A stretch of 64,000 nt of DNA. It comes from Berghia stephanieae (taxonomy: Eukaryota > Mollusca > Gastropoda > Nudibranchia > Aeolidiidae). The DNA is taken from positions 143,033,099 through 143,097,098 of the forward strand of contig CM067442.1 of assembly GCA_034508935.3 (NCBI GenBank). Direction: 5' to 3'. Each line of letters begins with the position of its first letter. Within the stretch, counting starts at the first letter, position 1. The notes below the pieces were generated by a model. It made no database searches and had not been told where the DNA came from. It was given only the letters and a program-made list of their open reading frames with translations. Below are positions 1 to 11,345 of this stretch, piece by piece. Made by a program: the position numbers and the translations under genes.

Positions 1-2500
1 TTTCCCACAATCATCACGTTACGTTTTTGACCTCATTCATTATCAACTTTTTTTTTGGCATCCATCCACTCTTTCACAATCCGTCACACATACTTCCACA
101 CGTTTCACAATATATTTCGAGATTTTTTAGTTTTATCAGTAGCATAATTGCGTATTCTACTGCATAAGAGATGATAGCGCAGCCCGATGACCAGTGAGAC
201 ATTAGATAATGGAGAAGTATACAAAACAAAAAGAATTGGACCCAAAACAGAGCCTTGAGGAACACCAAAAGACAATGTATGTTGACGAGAAAGTTTATCT
301 AAAATCATAACCTGTTGCTTTCTGCCATCTAAATAAGATTCAAACCACTGCAAGACAGTCCCAGACAAGCCAAATGTTATATTAAGTCGTTTAATGAGAA
401 TACCGTGATCAATAGTATCAAACGCCGCCGAAAGGTCTAACAATGTCAGAAGAGAAACAGAACCTTTATCTAAAACATCAAGCAAATCACTCGCAACACA
501 GCACAGAGCAGTTTCTGTGCTGTGGTAAGAACGATAAGCTGACTGAAATTTTTCCCATAGATTGTTTTCATGGAGATGTTGTGAAAGACGTCTGAGTACA
601 ACTTTTTCAAGGATTTTAGAAAGAAATGGCAGATTTGAGACGGGACGGTAGTTACTAAGGTCATTTACATTGAGATTTTGCTTTTTTATGAGAGGCTTTA
701 CAATTGCATGTTTATAGATATCTGGGACTTGTCCTGAGATAAGTGACTGATTTATAATATAAGTTATGCAAGGTAACAATTCAGGAAGACATAATTTCAA
801 AATATTAGTTGGTAAAGGATCTAAATCACATGACTTCGAGGAAGATGAAAAAATTATTTTAGAAATTTCTTCTTCAGTTGTTTCTTTAAAACAAGAGAAT
901 CCCTGTGAACCCGAAAAAGGGTGGAAATTTATATCTTCATTTTGCACGAGGTCCAAATTGTTCCGAATTTTCGATATTTTTCCCGAAAAGAAATCTGAAA
1001 ATGCATCCGGCTGCTTTTCTACCGGGATATTAGTGGGTAGACACATGCCCTTTTCTTCCCCTAAAAGTTCCTTTGAAACAGAGAAAAATTCCTTAGTGTC
1101 CCTCACTGATGACAGTTTTGTGTTATAATAGTTTCTTTTTGCTCTTTTGCAGGTGGTTTTATACTTATGCTTTTTTGCTATATATATCAGCCGGTCAATC
1201 TCAAGGCCCGATTTTCTCCACGATGCCTCTGCATTCCTTTTTTCCCTTTTGGCAGTTTTTTCACTCTGGTTAAACCACGGAGACGGTTTCCTGGAATTTA
1301 TTATTCTAGTTGTCTTTGGCGCATGCCTGTCGATGACGTTGCGCAGTACCTCGTCTGTTTTCTGTGCTGATGGTATATCCATTCTTCCTAGTTCCTCTGA
1401 CAGATTGTTTTTGAAGGAACTAATGTCTATTTTTTTGGTATCCCTAGACACTATCTTGACTTTCTTTGCTTTCTCTTTGATGCATTTGAGAGTTGCCAGA
1501 ATCAGATTGTGGTCTGAAATTTCTTTTTTGATATTTTTAATTGATTCAACAAGCGAGGGTGTGTCAATGATGAACCAGTCCAAGATGTGCCCCAATCTTT
1601 GAGTTGGAGAGGTCACTAACTGAGTGAGGCCATGTTCATTCAGCATATTTTTTATAATTTTAACGAGACTATTCTGATCAACATCAAACTGAATATTAAA
1701 ATCGCCGATATAAATTTTTCGCTTATTTGATGTGTCTTTTGATACAAAATCTGAAAATTCGTCAGCAAAATCATTCTGTCTCAGTTTGTTCTTTTTGCTT
1801 GGGGGTGGTCTGTAGATACAAGTGATTAAAAATGAAATTTGAGGGTAGGTCAATGTGGTTTGGACACACTCGAAACTTTTGAACGAAATTGGCCTGTTTT
1901 GTATTTTAGACGAAAGAGCGTGTTTGTATATGATGGCGATCCCCCCTCCTGATCGTCCATTTCTTGGGAACGATTCCATCTTGTAGCCGGGAGGTGTCAT
2001 TTCTTTCATTATAGGTTCATCACCGAACTGACGCAACCATGATTCAGTTATATATAGAATATCGATATCGTGTTGATCTATGACATCGATTATATCGAAT
2101 GTCTTGTTTCTCGATGACTGTGCGTTAATATGGCCAATACAAATGTTATGATTTCCATGACTTGGTCTTGTGTCATTTGTCAATATTTTTGTTAACGTCT
2201 GTGGTGGTCGAGTTGAACGATGACAGTTCACTGGACGTCGCGGGACTGTTGTTTCAATTACATGTTGTTTACGTCGACCACCACGTTTACAGACAATCTT
2301 TTGTTGATTGTAATGGTGTTCACGTTTGAGGTCGGAATGTGTGTTTTCAATTTGTAAACAATAAAAGCGCAGGGTGAATAAAAGTCCAACGACAGCCGAC
2401 AGTAAAAATTGATTGTGAGAACGAGTAAAAATGGCGGGGTCTTGGTGAAACATTGTAAAATAGTCCGAAACAATTTCGATAAAAATGATGTCAAAACCGT
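1..2500 (-). mobile_element. LINE (CR1/L2-like), 3' part beyond window
   Basis: A non-LTR retrotransposon encoding an endonuclease plus reverse transcriptase polyprotein that copies its own RNA at a nicked target. An open frame of 782 codons runs from 2453 down to 105. Endonuclease landmarks appear in order: HINAQSS near residue 108, ITESWL, SGGGIAI, IYRPP, GDFN near 250 and SDHNL near 315. The RT follows with NYRPVSNLP, LDLSAAFDTIDH near 668 and GVPQGSVLGP near 727. The N-terminal ~100 residues are basic and include a hydrophobic run (about residues 15-33). Around position 150-180 the catalytic YADD stretch is degraded and shifted, and RT homology continues in another frame to base 1, so the copy is dead but fairly young. 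The AAFDTIDH style fits the CR1/L2/Rex group; the exact clade is unresolved. Confidence 0.85.
105..2453 (-). CDS. LINE ORF2-like endonuclease-reverse transcriptase (782 codons, C-terminus degraded)
   Basis: The longest open frame in the window, with an AP-endonuclease-like domain (about residues 105-320) and an RT domain (about 480-760). The first in-frame Met is taken as the start, although the basic N-terminal segment could be translated leader. The last ~30 residues after the GVPQGSVLGPILF motif no longer resemble RT because the frame has shifted. In neighbouring frames the sequence from 268 down to 1 still resembles the thumb region (for example the degraded KNKLIMNEVK-like stretch). This is selfish-element coding sequence, not a host gene. 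Confidence 0.8.
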   Translation of the reverse strand: MFHQDPAIFTRSHNQFLLSAVVGLLFTLRFYCLQIENTHSDLKREHHYNQQKIVCKRGGRRKQHVIETTVPRRPVNCHRSTRPPQTLTKILTNDTRPSHGNHNICIGHINAQSSRNKTFDIIDVIDQHDIDILYITESWLRQFGDEPIMKEMTPPGYKMESFPRNGRSGGGIAIIYKHALSSKIQNRPISFKSFECVQTTLTYPQISFLITCIYRPPPSKKNKLRQNDFADEFSDFVSKDTSNKRKIYIGDFNIQFDVDQNSLVKIIKNMLNEHGLTQLVTSPTQRLGHILDWFIIDTPSLVESIKNIKKEISDHNLILATLKCIKEKAKKVKIVSRDTKKIDISSFKNNLSEELGRMDIPSAQKTDEVLRNVIDRHAPKTTRIINSRKPSPWFNQSEKTAKREKRNAEASWRKSGLEIDRLIYIAKKHKYKTTCKRAKRNYYNTKLSSVRDTKEFFSVSKELLGEEKGMCLPTNIPVEKQPDAFSDFFSGKISKIRNNLDLVQNEDINFHPFSGSQGFSCFKETTEEEISKIIFSSSSKSCDLDPLPTNILKLCLPELLPCITYIINQSLISGQVPDIYKHAIVKPLIKKQNLNVNDLSNYRPVSNLPFLSKILEKVVLRRLSQHLHENNLWEKFQSAYRSYHSTETALCCVASDLLDVLDKGSVSLLTLLDLSAAFDTIDHGILIKRLNITFGLSGTVLQWFESYLDGRKQQVMILDKLSRQHTLSFGVPQGSVLGPILFVLYTSPLSNVSLVIGLRYHLLCSRIRNYATDKTKKSRNIL

Positions 2501-2619
2501 ATAAAATATAATTAAAGCAATATCACAATGGTATCTTACGTGTTGTACAAAAATCCTTGAATAAAAATTGAATTGAAATAAGACGTGTAAATCCTTGAAA
2601 TCGGTAAAAATTGAAGAGA

Positions 2620-3340
2620 AATGTCACAACAACAAAAACACGTCTTGCCTGTTAGGCAACTACACACAAGTGTTCGGCATATCGCTAATGTAGACAAACA
2701 ATGGCACCAGCAGAACAGATCCCTGAGGGACCCCACTCTTGCTTCCTGGGCCATGTGGAATTGTCTTTCCCCTAAGGTAGAAGAGAACGCCTTCAAGGTC
2801 TTTTGCACCCTATGATTCTTGCAAGTTTGAGCATTAACTCTCTGCACTAAACCATATCGTAAGCCGTTGATAGATCTATAAATACAGCACCAGTTTGCTG
2901 TTTCCTTTCAAACCCTGTTTCAATATGCTTTGCAAGGGCCATGACCTGCTCTGTGGTACACCTCCCTTCCCTGAAGCCTGCATGCTCGGGTAGCGGGCAG
3001 CATCTAGGATCAGCCCCCCACCAGTTCAGTAGCACACGCTCCAAAAGTTTTTCCAGGCATTTCCTAAGGTGCGTTTCTGTCTGCCTCCGTCGGTTTTCCT
3101 GGCCTCAGGATGGCAACTATCTAATGTGCTTCCATACTTGTGGAAGCTACTTTTGCAAGGACGTCAGACATTGTCTCTGCCAGCCAGGCCCATACCCTTG
3201 GACCCAGATGCATCATCATATTGGGAAATATGCCATCTATCCCTGCTGCTTCGGCTTTGCTGTTCTTTACATCGCTAATGACTGCACCCACTTCTCAGGG
3301 ACTGAACAGAGATCAGACTCTGCAGGTATCAGGTAACGAG
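2620..3340 (-). mobile_element. LINE reverse-transcriptase relic (second family)
   Basis: Decayed RT sequence in several minus-strand frames. Between 3044 and 2847 one frame carries an FREGRCTTEQVMALAKHIE stretch followed by GAVFIDLSTAYDMV, the finger/palm region of a Jockey/I-group RT. At about 2770-2700 another frame gives SGVPQGSVLLVPLF, the next RT motif. Upstream (3330-3050) a KAAGIDGIFPN-like RT start is visible across frames. Multiple frameshifts and stops make this an old fragment, distinct from the LINE to its left. Confidence 0.7.
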
Positions 3341-5732
3341 TCCCAAATCGTACAATATGCCTTGCGGACACCATGCTCATAGAATCTTTGCCAAATTTTG
3401 TAAAAATTGATACACTAGCTCATTTTATTTTACTTGCCATCAACCCCACTTTTAAGGACAAAAAACATTTTTTTTCCATTTTCATTTAACCCTGATTTTT
3501 TTCCCATAATTACCATACTCGTATATAAAAATTTGCTGACTTTTAAACTTTAAAACCCAACACTTGCCATTATTTTTTTTTATATCTAGATAGAAACAAA
3601 ATTACTTAAAACAAGTGGGTCATGTTGACGGCAAAACCCAAACTTTTACCGGACGATCAGCAGTTAGATCAGATTCTCTGTAAATTTAACCAACATTTTC
3701 AACAGAAAGATATAAATAATTCTGGAACAGTTCGTCGTCGAGAAACAAATAAGGTATCAAATCTTATGGTTTTTTTTAAAGTCCCACATTACATCCACCC
3801 GACTGACTGGGTCAAATTTCAGATTTTTTTGTTTGAATAGAGTTTGAAAATGTTATCAAAGTCATAGTGTCTAACTTTGGAACCAATCCAAAAGTAAGGT
3901 ATTATATTAAATGGTTTTTAAAGGCCCATCATTTATCACCAATTCATTTGAACTTTTGAAAAAATATCAGACTCGGTCGAAATTTAGTTCTCGTCTTCTA
4001 AGTGGCGCGCCAATTTAATTAGATTATTAGCATCTACAGGCGCACCTTTCGCTATTGTGGTAATTATGACAAATTGACGGAAGAGAGAAGCATAAAAAGC
4101 ATAAAATGCTAGAATTATAATAAAAGTATATATAAATGGTGTTTTATTAATTAAAAGTAGACCCGAGACATTGGTCATTGGTCTGCCCTGGGCCGGACAA
4201 AACTAACGCATCTTTCCACTAGAATGAAAATGTAGGCTACGGGAAAGTAAAAAATCAGTCCGCACTTCTATATTTGACGAGTTTTATAGCTTTTCATTAA
4301 TTTATTTTACCGTTTGCAGCCATTTCTGGAAAACGAAGATGATAACAGGTGTTTTTTTGTTTTGTTTTTCAACTTCCAATATGCGAGGGAGGGCTGGCGT
4401 GGACGAAAGAGACGCTAAGTATAGTGGACAAAAACAAACTGGACACTGGATGGACAAAGAACGGAGACGCTGTGCGAGTCAGTGGTTAGCCAGATAATTT
4501 GAATGGTCTGACTTGGGCACTTTTAACTCTAGTCCGCCCAAATTGAGGGGTTAACCCATTGTTTACCTACTGGTTGGAACTGTCGGAGCAATGCCGTTAT
4601 TTGCGAGTTCATGTTCATACGGTCGGAGCCGGCTAGTCGCATTTCAAGATTCTACTTGCATACAAATACATGGCAAAAAATGGGAAGGAAGTTCCAATTA
4701 AGTGGAATTCGATGAAATCCGGAATACCTCAGCGATGTCCGAGAGCACAAACAATGTTACTTGGGCTTTAAACGATTGATTAGATATATTTGTAACAACC
4801 AGATAACGGGGAAAGCCAGTTACTTATGTTGCGTAGAGATAGCCCTAGAAATTCCATATAAATGCAAGAGCCATTTTAATGACATACCGAGTTGCAGTTT
4901 GTTTTTTTTTTAATGTGTTATTTTAGGGGGGTGGGGGTGTAATTATCCAAAGAACTACTCGTAGGATTGATTTTTAAAAACGTATCTTGCGTCTACAATT
5001 TGTGTTTTTGCTTTGTTGGGATTGCAACGCCCAGGTCTCTCAGACACTACTGATAACCAAGATAGCCGAACTTGAATTGTTAAACAATGAAAATAATGAA
5101 AACTCGTCGCCACCGGCCCTCTCCGATGAACTCTTACTCATACTCATATAGAGGTTTTATAGAGTTCAATTTGTTTCTTTCTTTGGGTAAATAAAATAAA
5201 ATTCAAGGTGAGCAACTTGGAAATGGCGCCTGCATATGGAATTTCTTCCCTACGTGGGAGTTACTCGTGACTTCATCTGGAATACATCACCCACATTGAG
5301 GCTAGATCTATGGGTCACAAATAGAATTACTTTTTTTTCTTATCCAAAAGGGTTTTTAAAAGAAATACTCACATTTGTGTGACCGAGGGTCAGAATCTAA
5401 ATAAAATAGGCCAAGTGGCTCGATGAAACAGTCAGAATAATAATATAGTATAGTTAAAGAGTTACAATTTGTATTGTAATACTTAAAGACGTAAAATACC
5501 ATTGTCGAACTTATCACTCGCGACGCTAGAAATGAAATGATACGAAATCCTCTCTGTCTCCTGTTTTTAACCTCGTTTTCAAATTCTTTTGACATTTCAC
5601 GATTTGCATGTGTGATAAGTGATAAGTATTATTCAGTGATGGTGTGTATGCGTTTATTAAAATGCTCTCCAGTTCTGCTTCCCCACCCACCCCAGATCAA
5701 TCGTACCAAAACACAAAACTGTATGTAACCTC
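3341..5732. other. Intergenic stretch, nothing recognised
   Basis: AT-rich sequence with short A/T runs and no open frame with recognisable motifs, no convincing TIR pair and no match to other repeats in the window. Small open frames (for example 3622-3840) lack any recognisable signature. Confidence 0.5.
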
Positions 5733-5735
5733 TAA

Positions 5736-5969
5736 CTCACCCAATCCTAGAGATTATTGCTTCTTTTCAAAATTGGAAAAAAAATGTATGAAAAATGCAT
5801 GTACATAGATATCTTTATTCAACTATGATTAACATGTAAAAACTAAAAACATTAGCTTTGATGTTAAACGCCTATAATGTGTCTCATAAAAATGTAATAA
5901 ATATTCATGGGTGTAAAAGTAACCCGGGTAAACTATGTACGGATATAGTCGGTGTTAGGGTTGAGTGAG
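5736..5969. mobile_element. MITE family U, copy 1 (TTAA target)
   Basis: A 234 bp non-coding element homologous to 36911-37139. Its ends are inverted: CTCACCCAATCCTA on the left and TAGGGTTGAGTGAG on the right. It is flanked by TAA (decayed TTAA) and TTAA at 5970-5973. TTAA duplications are typical of piggyBac- or Kolobok-mobilised elements. No transposase is encoded. Confidence 0.65.
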
Positions 5970-5984
5970 TTAACGTGTGTAGTC

Positions 5985-6070
5985 TGTTCGATGGACTTTA
6001 GTGAGAACTTATCACTCGACTGGGGGCATGAAAACAATGACGAAGAGCCGAGTGACATCAACTTCATTAA
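5985..6070. repeat. Repeat family V, fragment
   Basis: Partial copy matching the cluster at 6440-7420 in reverse orientation (ACTTTAGTGAGAA... and CGAGTGACATCAACTTCATT). It lies directly beside MITE U copy 1. Confidence 0.45.
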
Positions 6071-6439
6071 TTTTATTTTTATTAAATTGAGCACTACTCA
6101 TACAAATAATAATTGAGATGATCTCGTATTATTGTTTCTTTCACTTCACTCACCAATGTAATCACGTGATTTCGTGCCGTTCAACGATTGGATCATTCAT
6201 AAAAAATGTAGATAGAAGTTGGTACGTTATATCAGGCTGGTGGGTGTTATGTTTTTTGGGGAAAACGTTCAGAACACGCTCCCCTCCCATCCCTGGGGCC
6301 GAATAAGCTGACCCTCGATTTTGTGAGCATCAATCACAATGTTTTATTGTCTTTGATGACAACGAAAAACAAATCGTGAGTTGTATTCAACAGTTCAACA
6401 ACCAATGGGATCATTTGTTTCCTTGACACACTAATGACA

Positions 6440-7420
6440 ACTCACAAGGCGGTGCACTCATTTGTAGATAGTGTACGCTTGCCTAAGAAACTCACAACAT
6501 TGCCATCTTGAAATAGAACGGACCAACAAAAACAATAGATATAATGAAGTTGACAAACAAAACAAACAAACAATCCCTTTATTCATCCCATAGGGGAAAT
6601 TTGTCTCTAGGGTCTATTCCAAGGGAAGACTGTAATAACCCAGGCGCCAGCCGCAGTGCAGCGCCGCAAATTGAGCTAGGGCGAGGTGACTTGCTCAAGG
6701 CCACACAGAACAGCGGCGGGTGATCGAACTCGGTACCTTTCGGGTACGAAGCAAAGACCGCACCGCTGAGCCACACTGCCCCTGACGTCACTCATGTCTT
6801 TGTAATTGTTTTTTGTCATCCACATTTATGAGGAAATATCACTGAATGTTGTGAGCTTCTTAGGCAAGCGCACACTATCTACAGATAGAACGAAGATGAC
6901 GTCACTCGGGTCTTTGTTATTGTTTTTTGCCATCCGCGTTTGTGAGTTGTTCTCACTTAACTGTATTAACCAGACTATTAACGTTCAAGGTTACACAGAG
7001 TTTTTGTGTTGGTCCGTTATACTTCCGGATGGCAATGTTATGAAGCATACTATCTATAGATAGAATGCGCTTGGCCAAGGAGTTCACAACACATCTGCAT
7101 ACTATCTATAGATAGTTCGAAGATGACGTCACTCAGGCCTTTGTTATTGTTTTTGCCATCCGCGTTTGTGAGTTGTTCTCACTAAACTGTATCAACCAGA
7201 CTATAAAAGTTCATGGTTACACAGAGTTTGTGTGTTGGTCCGTTATACTTCCGGATGGCAATGTTGTGAACTCCTTGGCCAAGCGCATTCTATCTAGAAT
7301 GTAACCTTGGACGTTTATAGTCTGGTTAATACAGTTTAGTGAGAATAAATCATAAACATGGATGGCAAAAAAACAATAACAAAGACTTGAGTGACGTCAA
7401 CTTCATTCTATCTGTCAGTT
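6440..7420. repeat. Cluster of repeat family V (~250 bp units, direct and inverted)
   Basis: Two direct units, about 6885-7075 and 7120-7300, share GATGACGTCACTC, TTGCCATCCGCGTTTGTGAG, ACCAGACTAT and TTCCGGATGGCAATGTT. A reversed partial unit at 7300-7420 and a diverged left part at 6440-6560 and 6785-6890 complete the cluster. The palindrome CTATCTATAGATAG recurs at unit joints. Other fragments lie at 5985, 7830-8060 (with CGTTCGAGGTTGCAC) and 58838. It is non-coding and MITE-like; its superfamily is unknown. Confidence 0.6.
6578..6783 (-). mobile_element. tRNA-derived SINE inserted in family V repeat
   Basis: Read on the minus strand it starts with a tRNA-like head: GGCTCAGCGGTGCGGTC (A-box-like) and GAGTTCGATCA (B-box-like). 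It ends in CCCTATGGGATGAATAAAGG and an A-rich tail (ACAAACAAACAAAC region). It interrupts a family V unit, with TGAC-containing sequence on both sides. It is a SINE, not a functional tRNA gene. Confidence 0.7.
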
Positions 7421-7456
7421 TAGGTGGGCTACGATGACATGGTGTTCAATGGTCTT

Positions 7457-8586
7457 CAACAGTCGTAACGTCACTTCCTTCCTAATGACGCATGGTAACT
7501 TAGTAACACTGGCTCTAAACTATCGGAACAATGGCGGACGCCGTATGAAATATTTCTCCGGTGAGCTTAAACGCGTATCCAGAGAAAAAAAAACCCCATC
7601 AATTTGATCATGTTTTGACTTTTACACATTCTGATCACAAGGCACATGAAAAGGGAATGAAAAGTTCTAGCCAGCATGAAGAATAAAAAGTAATGATTTT
7701 CTTTGTTTAGAACCAAGATGGCCGTCGTTGCCGGCGCGTGACATCAGACTACTGAATCCAATTGCATCCGGCAACATTTTTTTAAATTTTAAAATCATAA
7801 CATTTGTTTTTTTTTAAACAGTGAACGGTGTTCAGAACTTGGAAGGCAATCTCGGACACATTATATTGCTCTTATCGACCGAACCACATCTTTCTATAGA
7901 AGGAACGAAATTGACGTCGCTTAGCTCTTTAATATCTTTTAGACAGCTATTTTGGCGTTTTCTTCTCACTAAAATTTATAAATCAGGTTATAAACGTTCG
8001 AGGTTGCACATGAGTTTTGTGTGTTGGTCCGACTTGCAGATGTGAGTTTCTTTAGCTTAACGGTGAGCTTAAGTCAACCGAACCAATCAACCCCACATAT
8101 CCAGACCATCACTCACATTTCTTCTTGCAAGAGATTGAAAAATGAATTGTTTCAGTCCCGTAATATCTCGCCAGCCTGTCAATGTATTGTAATAAGTACT
8201 CACAAACTGTGGGGCCATCGATTCGGCTGCTACGCATGTACTAAAGATAGCCATGGATGAGACATATTTCAATTGGATTCAGTAGTCTGATGTCACGCCG
8301 ACCGGCAACGGCGGCCATCTTGGTTCTAAACAAAGAAAATCATTAATTTTTATTCTTCATGCTGGCTAGAACTTTTCATAAGCCTTGTGATCAGAATGTG
8401 TAAAAGTCAAAACATGATCAAATTTATGTTTTTTTTTCCCCTCTGTATTCGCTTTTTTGCTCGCCTGAGAAATATTTCATAAGGGCGTCCACCATTGTTC
8501 CGATAGTTTAGAGCCAGTGTTACTAAGTTACCATGCGTCAATAGGAGAAAGTGACGTTACGACTGTTGAAGAGTATTGGTCAATTT
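7457..8586. mobile_element. Element with ~310 bp terminal inverted repeats
   Basis: The left arm, about 7457-7770, and the right arm, about 8268-8586, are reverse complements apart from small indels. Shared blocks include TCTTCAACAGTCGTAACGTCAC, CATGATCAAATT, TTTACACATTCTGATCAC and AACCAAGATGGCCG with their complements. The ~500 bp between arms contains a family V fragment (7830-8060) and no coding sequence. This is a long-TIR, foldback-like MITE. The arms differ mainly by small insertions, so the insertion is not ancient. Confidence 0.7.
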
Positions 8587-8989
8587 GCTCTGCGGGACTC
8601 ATGGGTATGTTTACAACTTTCATAAACACAGCTGCGTGTATACATTTATTGAGAAATGTCTAATCGTTGTACAGCAACAAATCGTGTGATCGATAACTAT
8701 GTTGGACGAAAGCATGAATATAGATCACTCTCATTGTATATGATTTATTTGATTTTTTTAAAGAAAAGAAAATGTCTTTCAACGTTATAATCTCGGCACA
8801 AACTGATACCTAAATTTCCATTTTAAATATTTAGATTTGACTGAGAATAAAAGCCTATATTCTTAAACTTCAGAAACCTCATTTCATCATATAACATATT
8901 ATAATCGTCTGTGGCGTTCCATCATCAGAGATGGTCTGATCGACAGTTATGAGTAATGAGCACCAGTGACTTCTATCCTCCATCAGCTT

Positions 8990-9020
8990 TGGAACCCCCC
9001 CCCCCCCCCTTCCCCCCGGT
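8990..9020. repeat. Poly-C tract
   Basis: Run of C interrupted only by TT, followed by CCCCCCGG. Confidence 0.9.
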
Positions 9021-9095
9021 CCAACTAAAGGATGTCATCTCGCTTTCTATCGATCTTCTCCATGTCTCTGATGGTCTTCCCATATTTGATATTTC

Positions 9096-9415
9096 CTTAA
9101 AATTGAGCTTGTATATAGCGCATATCCACTAAATGTGCTCAAAGCGCTTTACAAGGGGTCCCTGGCCAACAGCAACACTTAACATGTAAGACGGGACATG
9201 ACGCGTGTTAGGCGATATTATATTTTTTTCGGACAAAGACAACGCTGTTAACGTCCAGGTACTCATTCTACACATGAGTACGATGAGAGAACTTGAGTAA
9301 AGAGTATTTTCCAAGGACTCAACTGTGCGCCGCGCCGAGCGAGGCTCGAACCCAGGACCTTCCGATCCGAAAGCGAGTGTCATACCACTAGACCGCATAG
9401 CCGCACAGATTTCCC
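9096..9415 (-). mobile_element. tRNA-derived SINE with LINE-like tail, copy 1
   Basis: On the minus strand a tRNA-like head (GGCTATGCGGTCTAGTGGTA, then GGTTCGAGCC as B box) is followed by a unique body. The 3' end reads GTAAAGCGCTTTGAGC ... GCGCTATATAC. A second copy lies at 59653-59945. The tail resembles the 3' end of the LINE fragment at 54258-54640, as expected of SINEs that borrow LINE tails. Imperfect flanks (ATATTTCCTT and AGATTTCCCT) may be the target duplication. Confidence 0.75.
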
Positions 9416-9424
9416 TGCTCTACC

Positions 9425-10300
9425 CGAACATACAGATCGTAGCCTCACTATGAAACGCAGCATAATTCTGCAAAAATGTTGTTTTAAAAAAATTATCTAG
9501 AGTTCATAAGATCATTCCGACATTATACAAAATTAACGCGATGAGTCCATAAATGGCGCATTTTTGTTTAGTCCCCAAAAGAATCACATAAAGAAAAATA
9601 AATAATGGCGCCTATCAAAGATCTGTGTTTGTACTTAAGTTATTAAAATTTACAGTCCACATGAGCGACAAAATAGCCACTTACATGAGTTTGGGATACG
9701 TAGAATCAAAGCACTCAAATGGACAAATCTGAAGAATTTATTTATGTGGACATTTCAACACAATAATCTTACTCTGACAATGATATCTGAAGATAAAAAC
9801 AATGAAAATCATCGTTCCAGTCTTGTCAACAGCACGTCGCAGTCGAATATCATTTAACCCTGAGTATTTAGAGAATAATGCTAGACAGCAGGTTCTATAT
9901 CGAGGGCATTGCTTGATAGATAAAGAAAAACAACAGTCATTTGAGCATGAAAGCGAGAATTGTTTGTGGCACCCACCAACACTAACACCACTAAAGCATT
10001 ATGCCCTACCAAAGCAGAGTATTGCGCCTCCGTGTCAGAGGTAGGGGAAAGTCGCTAGAGATTGTTAATATAATTTATATTCACAATGAACCAAAGTTTC
10101 ACGACGGGAATAAAAAACTAGTCTCTACCCTACACGTTCAGCATCCTAAATCGTTATGGCACTGCGTAGCTTCGCGTTGGAAAGCAGCATCAATCGGTAC
10201 AGTGCTCACCTGTTATCGGTATCTGTATATAGTTGGTCAATGAAGCGTCTACTTTATCATGCCCAGCCCTCTTCTATTTCCATATCTATCTATCCTTTTT
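9425..10300. other. Intergenic stretch, nothing recognised
   Basis: No repeat shared with the rest of the window and no open frame with recognisable motifs. Confidence 0.5.
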
Positions 10301-10304
10301 CTAC

Positions 10305-10307
<3 letters not shown>

Positions 10308-10352
<45 letters not shown>

Positions 10353-10389
10353 GAAAGAGAGAAAGAAATAAAGAGAGAAAAAAGAGAGA

Positions 10390-10482
<93 letters not shown>

Positions 10483-10490
10483 GGAAGAAG
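10308..10490. repeat. (GA)n microsatellite
   Basis: About 180 bp of GAGA with sparse interruptions. Open frames across it are artefacts of the dinucleotide repeat. Confidence 0.95.
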
Positions 10491-10494
10491 AAGG

Positions 10495-11028
10495 GGTGGA
10501 GGGAGGGATTGGGTTTTAGGGAGGTAAGCAAACAAAAGACACTATTGAATGTAACATTCGATTTTAAACATAAAAATAGAAAATCTTAGTCCATCAGTTG
10601 TTTTCATAATTTGTTTCATTTTCAAGCAAGAATGAGAATTATTATTAAGGTTGATCTAAAATAAAGATATATTCACATCCCGGAGTGAAAAGAAATGTAG
10701 AAGGCTCCGATTTCATTATGTAACTTGTTGCTAATGGATGGAACCTAGACGGTCTAGTTAAACTTTGCACAATACAAAATTTAGGTTGCGGAGATAGAGC
10801 CACCGGAATTTTTTTTTTTGGGTGGCTACATGCTATTGTAAGCATAGTGTTACAGCAATCTGTCCACTAAAAAACATGTTATTGTAAGCATACCGTAACA
10901 GCAATCTGTCCACTCACTAACATTGATAAAGTAATGGCACATTCCATAAATCAATGTACACAATGTCAGGATGCTCCCAATAATACTCAAATGGCGTGTC
11001 ACGGTCATGATAGCCATTGAGTTAAACA
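10495..11028. other. Intergenic stretch with a local duplication
   Basis: Only a short direct repeat stands out: TATTGTAAGCATA...ACAGCAATCTGTCCACT occurs at about 10833-10868 and again at 10880-10914. Confidence 0.5.
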
Positions 11029-11345
11029 AAAACAAAAACAAAACAAAAAACCAATTAAAAAAAAAACAAAAAAAAAAACAAAACAAACAAACAAACAAAC
11101 AAACAAACAAAAAAGATAAACAAAATCCAAAACCTCCCCCCCCCCCACCCCCCCAAAAAAAACAACAAAAAAAACAAAAAACAAACACACACACACACCA
11201 CACACACACACACACAATAAACAAAAGAAAACAAAAACAAAAAACAAAGCTAAAAACCACCACCACCATCACCACCACGCCACCGCCAACAACAACAACA
11301 ACAGCAACAACAATAACAACAAGAACAACAAAAAAAAAAAACAAC
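11029..11345. repeat. A/C-rich low-complexity tract
   Basis: Mixture of (CAAA)n, (ACAC)n, poly-C and (CAA)n-like stretches with strong strand asymmetry (the plus strand lacks T). Open frames here are compositional. Confidence 0.9.

Noticed and set aside
6578-6783. tRNA gene candidate (also at 9330-9415 and 59870-59945)
   Set aside because: Only tRNA-like promoter boxes are present; no intact cloverleaf, and a SINE body follows.
10259-10535. Open frames with long Arg-Glu or Ser-Leu runs
   Set aside because: They translate a (GA)n microsatellite; every frame is open for trivial reasons.
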